Source: AP-15 sp963775875
Lineage (GTDB): Bacteria; Pseudomonadota; Alphaproteobacteria; ATCC43930; CGMCC-115725
Assembly (NCBI GenBank): GCA_963775875.1
Contig: CAVZKP010000026.1
Location: 186,001 to 250,000 of the forward strand
DNA: 64,000 nt
Direction of reading: 5' to 3'
The notes below the pieces were generated by a model. That model did no database searches. It saw only the letters and a program-made list of their open reading frames with translations, and had not been told where the DNA came from. Positions 17,636 to 27,000 of this stretch are shown in pieces. Positions within the stretch are counted from its first letter, which is position 1; each line of letters opens with the position of its first letter. Both the position numbers and the translations under genes were made by a program.

Positions 17636-18686
17636 TCAGCCGCGCGCCAGGGCGTAGATTTGGGTGCCGCCGGGCGGCCGCTGGTGGGCGGTCCAGCTCT
17701 CGCCGCCATCATGGCTTGACCAGACTTCGCCGCCGTTCGTCGCGCAGGACACCAGCGCGGGTCGCCTTTCATCAAAGGCAATCTTGAACATCGTGTGTGG
17801 CACCGGTGCGCCGATATCGACCCGGCTCCAACTGTCGCCGCCGTCGCGGCTGTGCAGCAACGTGCCGGCGTCGCTCTGAAATCCGGCTCCCGCCGCGACC
17901 CAGAGATGACGCGGGTTGCCGGGCACCTCGCGGATGTCGCGGCAGTAGATGTAGCCCTTCGGGTTGAGCGGCTCCAGCGCAACGTGCTGCCAGTGGTCGC
18001 CGCCGTCGTCGCTACGGAACATGCCGGCGCGAGCGATGCCGAATACCGTGCCCGGCCGCCATCGGCTCGCAAGGACGCCGTGCATATCGACCATGTCGTC
18101 GTTGACGTATTGCCCGTGACTCAGATTCTCCCAATGCTCGCCGCCGTCTTTTGAGCGGATCGTGCCGCCGACCTCGATCGCGCCGTAGAGGCAGTCGGGC
18201 TCGCTCGCGCTGGCGTCGAGCATCAGCACGCGTTTCGCCGGGTTGGCGCCGGATGCGGTGGTGATCTCGGGAAACCGCACGCTGACCGGCAGCCGGGTCC
18301 AGCGCTCGCCGGCATCGTCGCTGCGGTAGATCTCGCAATTCTCATAGCCGACCAGGATCACGTCGGGATCGTGCGGGTGGAACAAAATCGACCACACCGG
18401 CAAACCGTGGTCGGGCAGTTCGACCTTCTCCCAATGCTCGCCGCGGTCGGCGCTGCGATAGGGGCCGGATTGGGTCCCGGCATAGACGATCTCGGGCTGT
18501 TGCGGATGCACCGCCAGCGCCCGCACCGCCGGCATCTCCGGCAGGCCGCGCTGCAGCGGCTCCCATTCGTCGCTGCCGTCGGCCATGCGGAACAGGCCGG
18601 AATCGACCACCCGGCCGCGCCCGGTTTCGCCGGCCAGGCCCGAGGTAGATGTATGATGCTTGATCGTTCGCCGCGCTGCCGGTCAT
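17636..18686 (-). CDS. BNR-repeat/sialidase-type beta-propeller protein (one frame break near the start)
   Basis: Several Asp-box blades are seen: YRSADRGEHWEKV, YRSDDAGERWTRL, IRSKDGGEHWENL, FRSDDGGDHWQHV, LHSRDGGDSWSRV and WSSHDGGESWTAH. No signal peptide is present, so it is likely cytoplasmic, like the uncharacterised BNR propellers of this type. The natural start is MTGSAANDQASYIYLG at 18686, but the frame changes at about 18638-18641 (one extra base in a GGCC tract) to reach VVDSGLFRMADG. Enzyme activity is not implied; the catalytic set of sialidases is not evident. Confidence 0.8.
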
Positions 18687-18722
18687 CGGATCATCCTCCT
18701 TGTCCGTTGCTGAGTGCGAGCG

Positions 18723-19181
18723 TCACTCGAACTGCATGCTGATGGTTTCGGCGACCAGCGCCGGGCGGGAGGCGCCTTCGACCTCCATCGTGCTCTCCGA
18801 GGTGATGCGCACCCCGCCGCCCTCGACCGGCTCGACCGATTTGATCTTCTGGCGCAGCCTGACCCGCGAGCCGGCCGGCACCTGCCCGGTAAACCGCACC
18901 CGGTTCGAGCCGTAATTGAGCCCGCGCGAGCGCTTGTTGACCCGATAGAGCGTCGCCGCCAGCCGCGGCACCAGGGACAGGGTCAGATAGCCGTGGGCGA
19001 TGGTCTTGCCGCCCGGCATTTCGCGCCTGGCGCGCTCGACATCGACATGGATCCATTGATGGTCGCCGGTCGCCTCGGCGAATTTGTCGATGATCGCCTG
19101 GTCGACGGTGAACCAGTCGCTGACCCCGATTTCCTTGCCGACATATTGGGCGAGATCCGCCGGCCGCTCGACCTCTATCAT
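18723..19181 (-). CDS. MaoC-like (R)-hydratase family protein
   Basis: The 152-aa hot-dog fold protein has SDWFTVDQAIIDKFAEATGDHQWIHVD, where the Asp/His of ATGDHQWIH are the hydratase catalytic pair, then GGKTIAHGYLTLSLVPRL and the C-terminal MEVEGASRPALVAETI. It resembles NodN/MaoC proteins that hydrate enoyl-CoAs. AGAGGGAGCAG precedes the ATG at 19181. It follows 36 bp upstream of the BNR propeller gene on the same strand, so they may share a transcript. Confidence 0.92.
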   Translation of the reverse strand: MIEVERPADLAQYVGKEIGVSDWFTVDQAIIDKFAEATGDHQWIHVDVERARREMPGGKTIAHGYLTLSLVPRLAATLYRVNKRSRGLNYGSNRVRFTGQVPAGSRVRLRQKIKSVEPVEGGGVRITSESTMEVEGASRPALVAETISMQFE

Positions 19182-19275
19182 CTGCTCCCTCTTTCCGGCA
19201 GGTGCGCCGCTTTCCCGGCGGCGGCGTTGTCGTCTAGCCAACCACATTAGGAGCCCGGTCCCCAGGCCGCAACCG

Positions 19276-19566
19276 ATGCGCTACACCAAGATCGCCCTGT
19301 TGACCTTTGGCGCCGGCCTGGTGCTCGGGCTGGTCGTCGTCGTCGCCGAAATCGATTGGCTCGATCGCGCCGCCAGCGGGTTGATCGCGCTGGGCCTGAT
19401 CGCGGTGCCGCTCGGCATGATCGTCGATTGGCGGCTGGCGACAAGACCGCCGCGGCGCCGGTCCAAGGCGCGCGGCAGGACCCGAACCCCGCGCCCGGCC
19501 GCGCCACCCGGCCGCAATCCGCGGCCGCGCAAACCCGCCCCGCCAAACCGATCGCCAAAGCGATAG
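19276..19566 (+). CDS. Small membrane protein with basic Pro/Arg-rich tail
   Basis: The 96 residues hold two transmembrane segments (IALLTFGAGLVLGLVVVVAE and LIALGLIAVPLGMIVDW) then a tail of about 40 residues rich in Arg, Pro and Lys that is probably cytoplasmic. Nothing identifies a family. The gene is divergent from the MaoC gene and lies 85 bp before the ketopantoate reductase-family gene. Confidence 0.6.
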   Translation: MRYTKIALLTFGAGLVLGLVVVVAEIDWLDRAASGLIALGLIAVPLGMIVDWRLATRPPRRRSKARGRTRTPRPAAPPGRNPRPRKPAPPNRSPKR

Positions 19567-19651
19567 GATGACGCGGCCGCCTGCGCCGTACTAGGATCGT
19601 CTGCGGAGTGCGCGGCGCGCGGGGCCGCGACCCGATGCGGAGGAAGACGGA

Positions 19652-20719
19652 ATGGCGAAGAACAAGATAGCGTTCGTCGGCGCCGGGGCGGTCGGCGGCT
19701 ACGCCGGAGCGCATATGGTGCAGGCCGGCGAAGACGTGACCTATATCGATCCGTGGCCGGAGAATGTCGAGGCCATCCGCAAGGACGGTCTGCGCATCAC
19801 CCATATCCGCGACGTCGAGCCGTTTACGGTCAAGCCGCGCGCCTTGCACCTGACCGAGGTGCAGCAGCTCGCCAAGGAGGCGCCGATCGACATCGCCTTT
19901 GTCTGCATGAAATCCTACGACACCGCCTGGGCGACGACGATGATCAAGCAGTACCTGGCGCCCGGCGGCTATATCGTCTCGCTGCAGAATTGCATGAACG
20001 AGGAAACCATCGCCGGCATCGTCGGCTGGGGCAAGACCCTGGGCTCGATCGCCAGCTCGATCACCGTCGAACTGCATGCGCCGGGCCAGGTGCGCCGGGC
20101 CGCCGGCAAATCCGGCTCGCGCCACACCGTGTTCCGCGTCGGCGAGGTGCATGGCCGGGTCACCGACCGGGCCAAGGAGGTCTGCCGGCTGGTCGCCTAC
20201 GCCGATAGCGCGATGGTCACCGAGAATTTGTGGGGCGAGCGCTGGTCGAAGCTGGTGACCAACGTGATGGGCAACGGGCTGTCGGCCTGCACCGGCCTGA
20301 TCTCCCGCGACATGATCAAGAACGACGCGATCCGGAATTTCTCGACCCGGCTCGGCAGCGAGGCGATCCGGGTCGGCCAGGCGCTCGGCTACACCTTCGA
20401 CGAGGTCAGCCATATGGACCCGGAGACCATCGCTCGCGCCGGCGAGGGCGACGCCGCTGCGACCAAGGAAATCGACGAGCATCGTCTGGCCGAGGCCAAC
20501 CGCCCCGGCGGCGGCGAGCATCGCCCGTCGACCGGCCAGGACATGTTCAAGGGACGCCGCACCGAGATCCAGTTCCTCAACGGCTTTATCGTCAAAAAGG
20601 GCGAGGAGGTCGGCATCGCCACCCCGACCAACGCGATCCTGACCGACATCGTGGCCCGCGTCGAAAAGGGCGAATTGAAGCCCGATCCCAAGCACATCGT
20701 CGATCTGCGGCTGAACTGA
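19652..20719 (+). CDS. Ketopantoate reductase (PanE/ApbA) family oxidoreductase
   Basis: NAD(P)H-dependent 2-keto-acid reductase fold. The 355 aa begin KIAFVGAGAVGGYAGAHM (Rossmann GxGxxG), followed by IDIAFVCMKSYDT, YIVSLQNCMNEE and ERWSKLVTNVMGNGLSACTG (family Lys and Asn). It is about 50 residues longer than PanE (about 300) because of a Gly-rich insert near residues 265-300 and an extended C-terminus, which suggests a substrate other than ketopantoate. GGAGGAAG precedes the ATG. It is the first of several oxidoreductases leading to the PKS. Confidence 0.87.
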   Translation: MAKNKIAFVGAGAVGGYAGAHMVQAGEDVTYIDPWPENVEAIRKDGLRITHIRDVEPFTVKPRALHLTEVQQLAKEAPIDIAFVCMKSYDTAWATTMIKQYLAPGGYIVSLQNCMNEETIAGIVGWGKTLGSIASSITVELHAPGQVRRAAGKSGSRHTVFRVGEVHGRVTDRAKEVCRLVAYADSAMVTENLWGERWSKLVTNVMGNGLSACTGLISRDMIKNDAIRNFSTRLGSEAIRVGQALGYTFDEVSHMDPETIARAGEGDAAATKEIDEHRLAEANRPGGGEHRPSTGQDMFKGRRTEIQFLNGFIVKKGEEVGIATPTNAILTDIVARVEKGELKPDPKHIVDLRLN

Positions 20720-20737
20720 CGCTGATCGACTGATCAT

Positions 20738-20768
20738 CGTCATGGCCGGGCTTGCCCCGGTCATGACG
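20738..20768. repeat. Intergenic palindromic (REP-like) element
   Basis: CGTCATGGCCGGGC-TTG-CCCCGGTCATGACG, a nearly perfect hairpin between two genes of the same strand. The sequence is of the dispersed type commonly seen between alphaproteobacterial genes. It may act as an mRNA-end or stability element. Confidence 0.6.
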
Positions 20769-20799
20769 GCAATAGCGATGCGGAGGGGACCACGCTCAA

Positions 20800-21720
20800 A
20801 TGCTCGCTCTGGTCAACACCCCCGGTGGCGCCGCCCCGGTCGAATTGCGCGAGTGCCCCGAACCGGTCCCGGCAGCGGACGAGGCGGTGGTCGAGGTGCG
20901 CGCCTTCTCGCTGAACCGTGGCGAATTGCGGCTGATGCAGACCCGGCCCGAGGGCTGGCGGCCGGGCCAGGATATCGGCGGCGTAGTGCTGCGCGCGGCG
21001 GCCGATGGCAGCGGCCCAAAAGCCGGCACGCGGGTCGTCGCCATGGCCGATAATGCCGGCTGGGCGCAGCGCGCTGCGGTGCCGGTGCGGCGGCTGGCTG
21101 CTCTGCCCGACAATGTCCGCTTCGAAGAGGCGGCGGCATTGCCGATCGCCGGTCTGACCGCGTTGCGCACCCTGCGCCACGGCGCGCCGCTGCTCGGCAA
21201 GCGGGTGCTGGTCACCGGCGCCGCCGGCGGCGTCGGCCATCTGGCGGTGCAGATCGCCGCGCGGTCGGGGGCGCATGTCACCGCGATCGTCGGCAGCCCC
21301 GAGCGCGGCCGGCATCTGCGCGGCGCCGAGACGATCGTCGATGGCATCGACAAGGCCGAGGGCCGGTTCGGCCTGATCCTCGAAGCCGCCGGCGGCGCCT
21401 CGCTCGCCGCCGCGATCGCCCGGGTCGAAGCCAAGGGGACGATCGTGATCTTCGGCAATTCGTCGGGCGAGCCGACCGCGATCAATTTCCGCGACTTTGC
21501 CGAGCATCCGAACGCGCGCATCCAAAGCTTCTCCTATTTCACCTCCGAGCCGGAGGAGCGCTTTGCCCCCGATCTGGCGCTGCTGGCGGCGCTGGTCGGC
21601 GACGGCTCGCTGAAGCCCGCGCTGGTCGAAAGCAGCTGGCGCGATCTGGCCCGGATCGGTTCGCAGCTGCGCGACCGGCAGATCGCCGGCAAAGCCGTGT
21701 TCCGGGTCGAACCCGCCTGA
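20800..21720 (+). CDS. Zinc-independent MDR-family quinone oxidoreductase-like protein
   Basis: The 306-aa medium-chain dehydrogenase/reductase has VRAFSLNRGELRLMQTRPEG, then GQDIGGVV, and the cofactor-binding KRVLVTGAAGGVGHLAVQIAA followed by VTAIVGSPERG. No zinc-ligand Cys cluster is present, so it belongs to the quinone oxidoreductase/enoyl reductase branch. It is followed after 10 bp by the Ldh2-family gene and then the PhyH and PKS genes, so it could reduce a pathway intermediate. Start ATG at 20800 has only a weak ribosome site. Confidence 0.87.
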   Translation: MLALVNTPGGAAPVELRECPEPVPAADEAVVEVRAFSLNRGELRLMQTRPEGWRPGQDIGGVVLRAAADGSGPKAGTRVVAMADNAGWAQRAAVPVRRLAALPDNVRFEEAAALPIAGLTALRTLRHGAPLLGKRVLVTGAAGGVGHLAVQIAARSGAHVTAIVGSPERGRHLRGAETIVDGIDKAEGRFGLILEAAGGASLAAAIARVEAKGTIVIFGNSSGEPTAINFRDFAEHPNARIQSFSYFTSEPEERFAPDLALLAALVGDGSLKPALVESSWRDLARIGSQLRDRQIAGKAVFRVEPA

Positions 21721-21730
21721 GGGACAGCAT

Positions 21731-22717
21731 ATGGCCGCCGACCGTATCCATCTGAGCGTCGCCGAGGCGCGCGACCATGCCGAGCGCGCGCTGCGCGGCA
21801 TCGGCTACGACCCCGAAGACGCCCATATCCTCGCCGATCACATGATCGACGCGGCGCTGTGCGGCTATGAATATTCGGGTCTGGCAAAGATCCTGAATAT
21901 CCCCGAGCACCGCCGCTTCAAGCGGCCCCGCCAGCCGGTCAGCGTGGTGCGCGAGACCGAAATCTCGGCGCTCTACGATGGCGGCAACAATGTCGGCATG
22001 CTGGCGATGTACCACGCCACCCGCGCCGCGATCGGCAAAGCCGCAGCGCATGGGTTTTCGGTCGTCGGCGTCACCAACAGCTGGATGAGCGGGCGCAGCG
22101 CCTATTACGTCGAGATGATCGCCAACGCCGATCTCGTCGGCATTCACACCGCGAGTTCGTCGCGCAGCGTCGCCCCCTTCGGCGGGGCGCGCCCGGCGCT
22201 CGGCACCAACCCGATCGCCTTCGGCCTGCCATCGGCCGACGGGCCGGTCGTGCTCGATATGGGCACCTCGGCGTTCATGGGCACCGAATTGGCCCTGCGC
22301 GAGCGGCTCGGACAATTGCTGCCGGAGGGGGTGGCGATCGATCCGCAGGGGCAGCCCACCCGCGACCCGGCGGCGGCCCGGCTGGGCGCGCTGCTGCCGT
22401 TCGGCGGCTACAAGGGCTATGGGCTCGGCTTCATCGTCCAGGCCCTGGGCGTGCTCGCCGGCTCGGGCATGGATCCGGACCAGGATGACGGCTATCTGTT
22501 CATCGTGTTCAAGCCCGATCTGCTGGTGCCGCTCGACCAGTTCAAGCACGAGCTCAGCGGGCTGATCGACCGCATCAAAAGCATTCCGCGCCAGCCGGGC
22601 ATCGCCGAAATCCGCATTCCGGGGGAGCGCTCGTTCCACAGCCGCGAGCGCCTGCTGCGCGAGGGCATCGAAATCGATCGCCTGGTCTACGACGCGCTCG
22701 CCGCGCTGCACGCCTGA
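21731..22717 (+). CDS. Malate/L-lactate dehydrogenase-type (Ldh2 family) oxidoreductase
   Basis: The 328-aa protein has the non-Rossmann NAD(P)-binding fold of the Ldh2/YlbC/DpkA group: ALRGIGYDPEDAHILADHMID, GFSVVGVTNSWMSGRSAYYVEMIA, the cofactor loop FGGARPALGTNPIAFGLPS, VVLDMGTSAFMGTE, and LPFGGYKGYGLGFIV. Substrates in the family range from malate and ureidoglycolate to sulfolactate and cyclic imines. It starts 10 bp after the MDR gene and ends 3 bp before the dioxygenase gene, so the three are almost surely one operon. Confidence 0.9.
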   Translation: MAADRIHLSVAEARDHAERALRGIGYDPEDAHILADHMIDAALCGYEYSGLAKILNIPEHRRFKRPRQPVSVVRETEISALYDGGNNVGMLAMYHATRAAIGKAAAHGFSVVGVTNSWMSGRSAYYVEMIANADLVGIHTASSSRSVAPFGGARPALGTNPIAFGLPSADGPVVLDMGTSAFMGTELALRERLGQLLPEGVAIDPQGQPTRDPAAARLGALLPFGGYKGYGLGFIVQALGVLAGSGMDPDQDDGYLFIVFKPDLLVPLDQFKHELSGLIDRIKSIPRQPGIAEIRIPGERSFHSRERLLREGIEIDRLVYDALAALHA

Positions 22718-22720
22718 CCC

Positions 22721-23812
22721 TTGGCCGGGTCTGAAGCCTTGCAGCGCCGGCGCGACATCCGATCGGGGCCTCGCTCGTGGCTGCTGGCGCCGCTTCATCT
22801 CGCGGCACTGGCGACCGGAGCCAAGTCGTTCCGCGACAACCCGGTCATCGGCAGCCCGGCCTTGAACCGGGCGGGGCTGCATGTCGCCCGCATCCGCCTG
22901 GCGCAGCGCCTGGCCGAACGCCGCCGCCAAAGCTTGGCGGCATTGGTCGGCGATGACGACCGGGCCGCCTTTGCCCGCGACGGTTTCGTCGTCAAGCGCG
23001 ACTTTCTGCGGCCCGCGGCGTTTGACGCGCTCAGCCGCCAGGTGCTGTCATATGCGGCGCCGGCGCGGCAGCAAGCCCAGGGTGACGCGATCACCCGGCG
23101 GATCGCGCTCGACCGGCGGGCGCTGGCCTGCCTGCCGGCGGTGCGCGCCATGGTCGAGAGCCCGGAATGGCTCGGTCTGGTGCGCTATATCGGCTCGTTC
23201 GCGCTCGAACCGTTCCTTTACCTGCAGACAATCTTCGCCCAGGCCCGCCAGGCGCCGCCCGATCCGCAGACCCGGCTGCATGCCGACACGTTTCATCCGA
23301 CCGTCAAGGCATGGTTCTTCCTGACCGATGTCGGTGAGGATCAGGGGCCGTTGCTCTATGTCCGCGGCTCGCATCGGCCGACCCGGCGGCGTCTCGCCTG
23401 GGAGCGGCGGATGTCGCTGAGCGCCCGGTACAGCAGCGATTTCCAATCCGCGCGCGGCTCGCTGCGGATCAGCGCGCCGATGTTGCGGCGCCTGGGGTTC
23501 GACGAGCCTGAAGTGTTCGCGGTGCCGCACAATACGCTGGTCGTCGCCGATACCATGGGTTTTCACGCGCGCGGCATCGCGTCGCGTCCGTCGGCGCGGG
23601 CCGAGATCTGGGCTTACGGCCGCCGCAACCCGTTTTTGCCGTGGTCGGGGTTGGATCCCGCCGGCATGCCCTTGATCCAGGGACGTGCCGTACCGCTCTA
23701 CTGGTCGGCGATGGATCTTTTGGAAAGGCTGCGGCTCAGCCGAAACCCGTGGCGCCCGGTCGGCATCGCCACCCCGCTCAGCCCGCCCGGCCGCTCCTCG
23801 CAGACCACATGA
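22721..23812 (+). CDS. Phytanoyl-CoA dioxygenase (PhyH) family Fe(II)/2-oxoglutarate enzyme
   Basis: Hydroxylase of the PhyH superfamily, 363 aa. The iron facial triad is visible: His187-x-Asp189 in LHADTFHPTVKAWFFLTDV and the distal His in DTMGFHARG (about residue 286), with GPLLYVRGSHRPT between and an Arg after it for 2-oxoglutarate. The N-terminal 85 residues are an added helical basic segment. TTG at 22721 is the earliest start; a later start is possible. It lies directly before the PKS. In fungal sphinganine-analogue clusters a 2-oxoglutarate dioxygenase hydroxylates the polyketide-derived chain; a similar role here is inference. Confidence 0.85.
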   Translation: MAGSEALQRRRDIRSGPRSWLLAPLHLAALATGAKSFRDNPVIGSPALNRAGLHVARIRLAQRLAERRRQSLAALVGDDDRAAFARDGFVVKRDFLRPAAFDALSRQVLSYAAPARQQAQGDAITRRIALDRRALACLPAVRAMVESPEWLGLVRYIGSFALEPFLYLQTIFAQARQAPPDPQTRLHADTFHPTVKAWFFLTDVGEDQGPLLYVRGSHRPTRRRLAWERRMSLSARYSSDFQSARGSLRISAPMLRRLGFDEPEVFAVPHNTLVVADTMGFHARGIASRPSARAEIWAYGRRNPFLPWSGLDPAGMPLIQGRAVPLYWSAMDLLERLRLSRNPWRPVGIATPLSPPGRSSQTT

Positions 23813-24042
23813 ACCGCGCCGCGTAGACCGGCGTTGCCTCTGAAGATGGCGCGCCGCGGACCCAAATTGCCACGGCGGCAGCACCTTTGGTCGTCCTCGC
23901 CGCGATTGACATTGCCGCCTTCTTCGACGAGGACAAATGAGACGGTATTGCCGGCTGCCGAAAGCCCGATGCGTTGGCGGCGGCCGCAACCACGAGGGGG
24001 AAATGGGGAAAACTGCTGCTCCGGGGCGACCATCAGGCCGCT

Positions 24043-27000
24043 ATGAGTGACCGATCGATCGCGATCGTCGGAGCATCCTGCCGATTTCCCGGGGGCGACG
24101 GCCTGGAGGAGTTTTGGCGGCTGCTCGCCTCCGGCGGGGATGCGGTCTCCGAGATCGATCCGGAGCGATGGTCGACCCGATTTTTCTACCATCCCGATCG
24201 CAACGAAACCGGCAAAAGCTACACCTGGTCGGCCGGGCTGATCGGCGGCATCGACCAGTTCGAGCCGGGGTTTTTCGGGATCTCGCCGCGCGAGGCGATG
24301 CAGATGGACCCGCAGCAGCGGCTGCTGCTGGAGCTGGTCTGGCACGCGCTCGAAGATGCCGGAATGCCGGCCAGCCGGCTCGCCGGCAACAATGTCGGCG
24401 TCTATATCGGGGCGTCGGCGACCGATTACTCCGATTTGCGGCTCGGCGATCCGGCCGGGGCCAATTCGTATTTCATGACCGGAAATACGCTCAGCATCCT
24501 CGCCAACCGCATCTCCTACGTGTTCGACCTGCGCGGGCCGAGCCTGTGCGTCGACACCGCCTGCTCGTCATCCCTGGTCGCGCTCCATCAGGCCTGCGAG
24601 GCGATCCGTGCCGGGCGGATCGCCAGCGCCATCGTCGGCGGCGTCAATCTGCTGCTGACGCCCTATCCGTTTATCGGCTTCTGCCGGGCGTCGATGCTGT
24701 CGCCGCGGGGCCGCTGCTTCGCCTTCGACGACCGCGCCGACGGTTATGTGCGCGGCGAAGGCGGCGGGGTGGTGATCGTCAAGGCGCTGGCCGACGCGCT
24801 TGCCGCCAATGACCCGATCCGTGCGGTGATCCTGGCGACCGGCACCAATTCCGACGGCCGCACCATTGGCTTGTCGCTGCCGAGCGAGGCCGCGCAGGCC
24901 TCGCTGCTGCGTTCGGTCTATGCCGAGGCGGCGATCGATCTGGACGAGCTCGCGTTTTTCGAGATGCACGGCACCGGGACCCCGGCCGGCGATCCGATCG
25001 AAGCATCGGCGGTCGGACAGGCGATCGGACAGAGGCGGCGCGAGCAGCTGCCGATCGGCTCGGTCAAGACCAATATCGGTCATCTCGAACCGGCATCGGG
25101 CATGGCCGGCCTGCTCAAGGCGGCGCTGGCGCTCGACCGGGGGGTCGTCCCGCCGACCCTCAATTGCGCCAGCCCGAACCGCAACATCGCCTTCGACGCG
25201 CTCAACCTGCGTCTGCTGCGCGAGGCCGAGCAGCTTCCTGCCGCGCGCCGGCAGCGCTGTGCCGGGGTCAACTCCTTTGGCTTCGGCGGCACCAACGCCC
25301 ATGTGGTTCTCGCCGCGCCGCCGCCCCGGCAGGAGAAGCCGGGTCCGCCGGAGCCGACCCCGCCGCTGCTGATCTCGGCCGCCAGCGAGGCGTCGTTGCG
25401 CGAACTGGCGCAGGGCTGGCGCGCCGCAATCGCCGCGGCGCCCGATGAGCGGCTGGCCGGGGCGGTGCGCGCCGCCGCGCGCGGCCGCGATCACCACCGC
25501 CACCGGCTGGCTGCTCTCGGCGCCGACCGGACCGCTACCGCCGAGCGGCTCGACAACTTTCTCGACAAACGCCCGGGACCGGAGGTGATCGCCGGGACCG
25601 CGGTCGGCGAGGCAAAGCTCGCCTTCGTGTTCTCCGGCAATGGCGCCCAATTCGCCGAAATGGGGCGCGCGGCGCTATGCGCCAGCCGGGCCTTCCGCGC
25701 CGCGGTCGAGACCGTCGACGCCGTGTTGCGCGCGCCGCTCGGCTGGTCGGTCGCCGAACAGATTGCCGGCGGCGTCGACGCCGACCGGGTGGCGCGCACC
25801 GACATTGCCCAGCCGCTGCTGTTCGCGATCCAGGTCGGCATCGTCGAAGCATTGCGCGAGGCCGGCGTCACCGCTTGCGGCTATCTCGGGCACAGCGTCG
25901 GCGAGATCGCCGCCGCCTGGGCCGCCGGCGCGCTGACCCTGGCCGATGCCGGGCGCGTCGTCATCGCCCGCAGCCGCAGTCAGCAGCGCACGCAGGGCGC
26001 CGGGCGGATGGCGGCTTTGGCGCTCGACGGCGATGCCGCGCGCAGCTTTCTCGCCGAACTCGGCAGCACCGCCGAAATCGCCGCGTTCAACGCCGCGCAT
26101 TCGGTGACGCTTTCGGGTTCGGTCGAGGAAATCGCTCGCCTCGGCAGCGAAGCGCGCAGCCGCAACCTTTGGTTTCGGCCGCTTGGATCTCGATTTCGCC
26201 TTCCATTCCAAATCGATGGACCCGATCCGCGACGAATTGCTGGCGAGCCTCGCCGGTATCGCGTCACGGCCGCCGGCGGCGCGCCTGGTATCGAGCGTCA
26301 CCGGCGCCGCCGTCGAAGCTGCGGTGCTCGATGCCGGTCATTGGTGGCGCAACATCCGAAATCCGGTGCGCTTTACCGAGGCCGCCGCCGCATTGATCGG
26401 CGAGGGCTATCGCATTTTTGTCGAAATCGGCCCGAGCGCGATCCTGCATTCCTATCTGAGCGACGGGCTGCGCGCGGCCAACGTTGAGGGCCGGGTCGTC
26501 GCCAGCCTCGCCCGCAATGACGGCGCCGGCGATCCGTTTCCGGCGATCGCGGCGCGCTGCTATGTCGCCGGGTACGATTTGCCGGCCGCGGCGAATTTCG
26601 ACGGCCCGGCCGACCCTCGCTGCCTGCCGCTCTATCCGTGGCAGCGCCAGCGGTTCTGGTTCGACAAGACGGTCGAGGCCAACGATCCGGAGAGCCCGCC
26701 TTTCGACCACCCGCTGCTCGGCTTTCGTCAACGCGGGCCGATGCCGCATTGGCTCAACCATCTGGACGAGCAGGTGCTGCCGTGGCTCGCCGACCACGCG
26801 GTCGAAGGCATGGCGGTCCTGCCGGCCGCTGCGATCCTCGAAACCGCGCTCGCCGCGGCGCGCTGGCGCTGGCCGGAAGCCGCGGTGCTGGAAGCCTTCG
26901 ATGTCGAAATGCGCCGCCCGCTGCCGTTCGACAAAGGGCATATGCGCGAGCTGCGCACGACCATCGTCGCCGACGATGGCGATTGGGAACTGGCCAGCCG

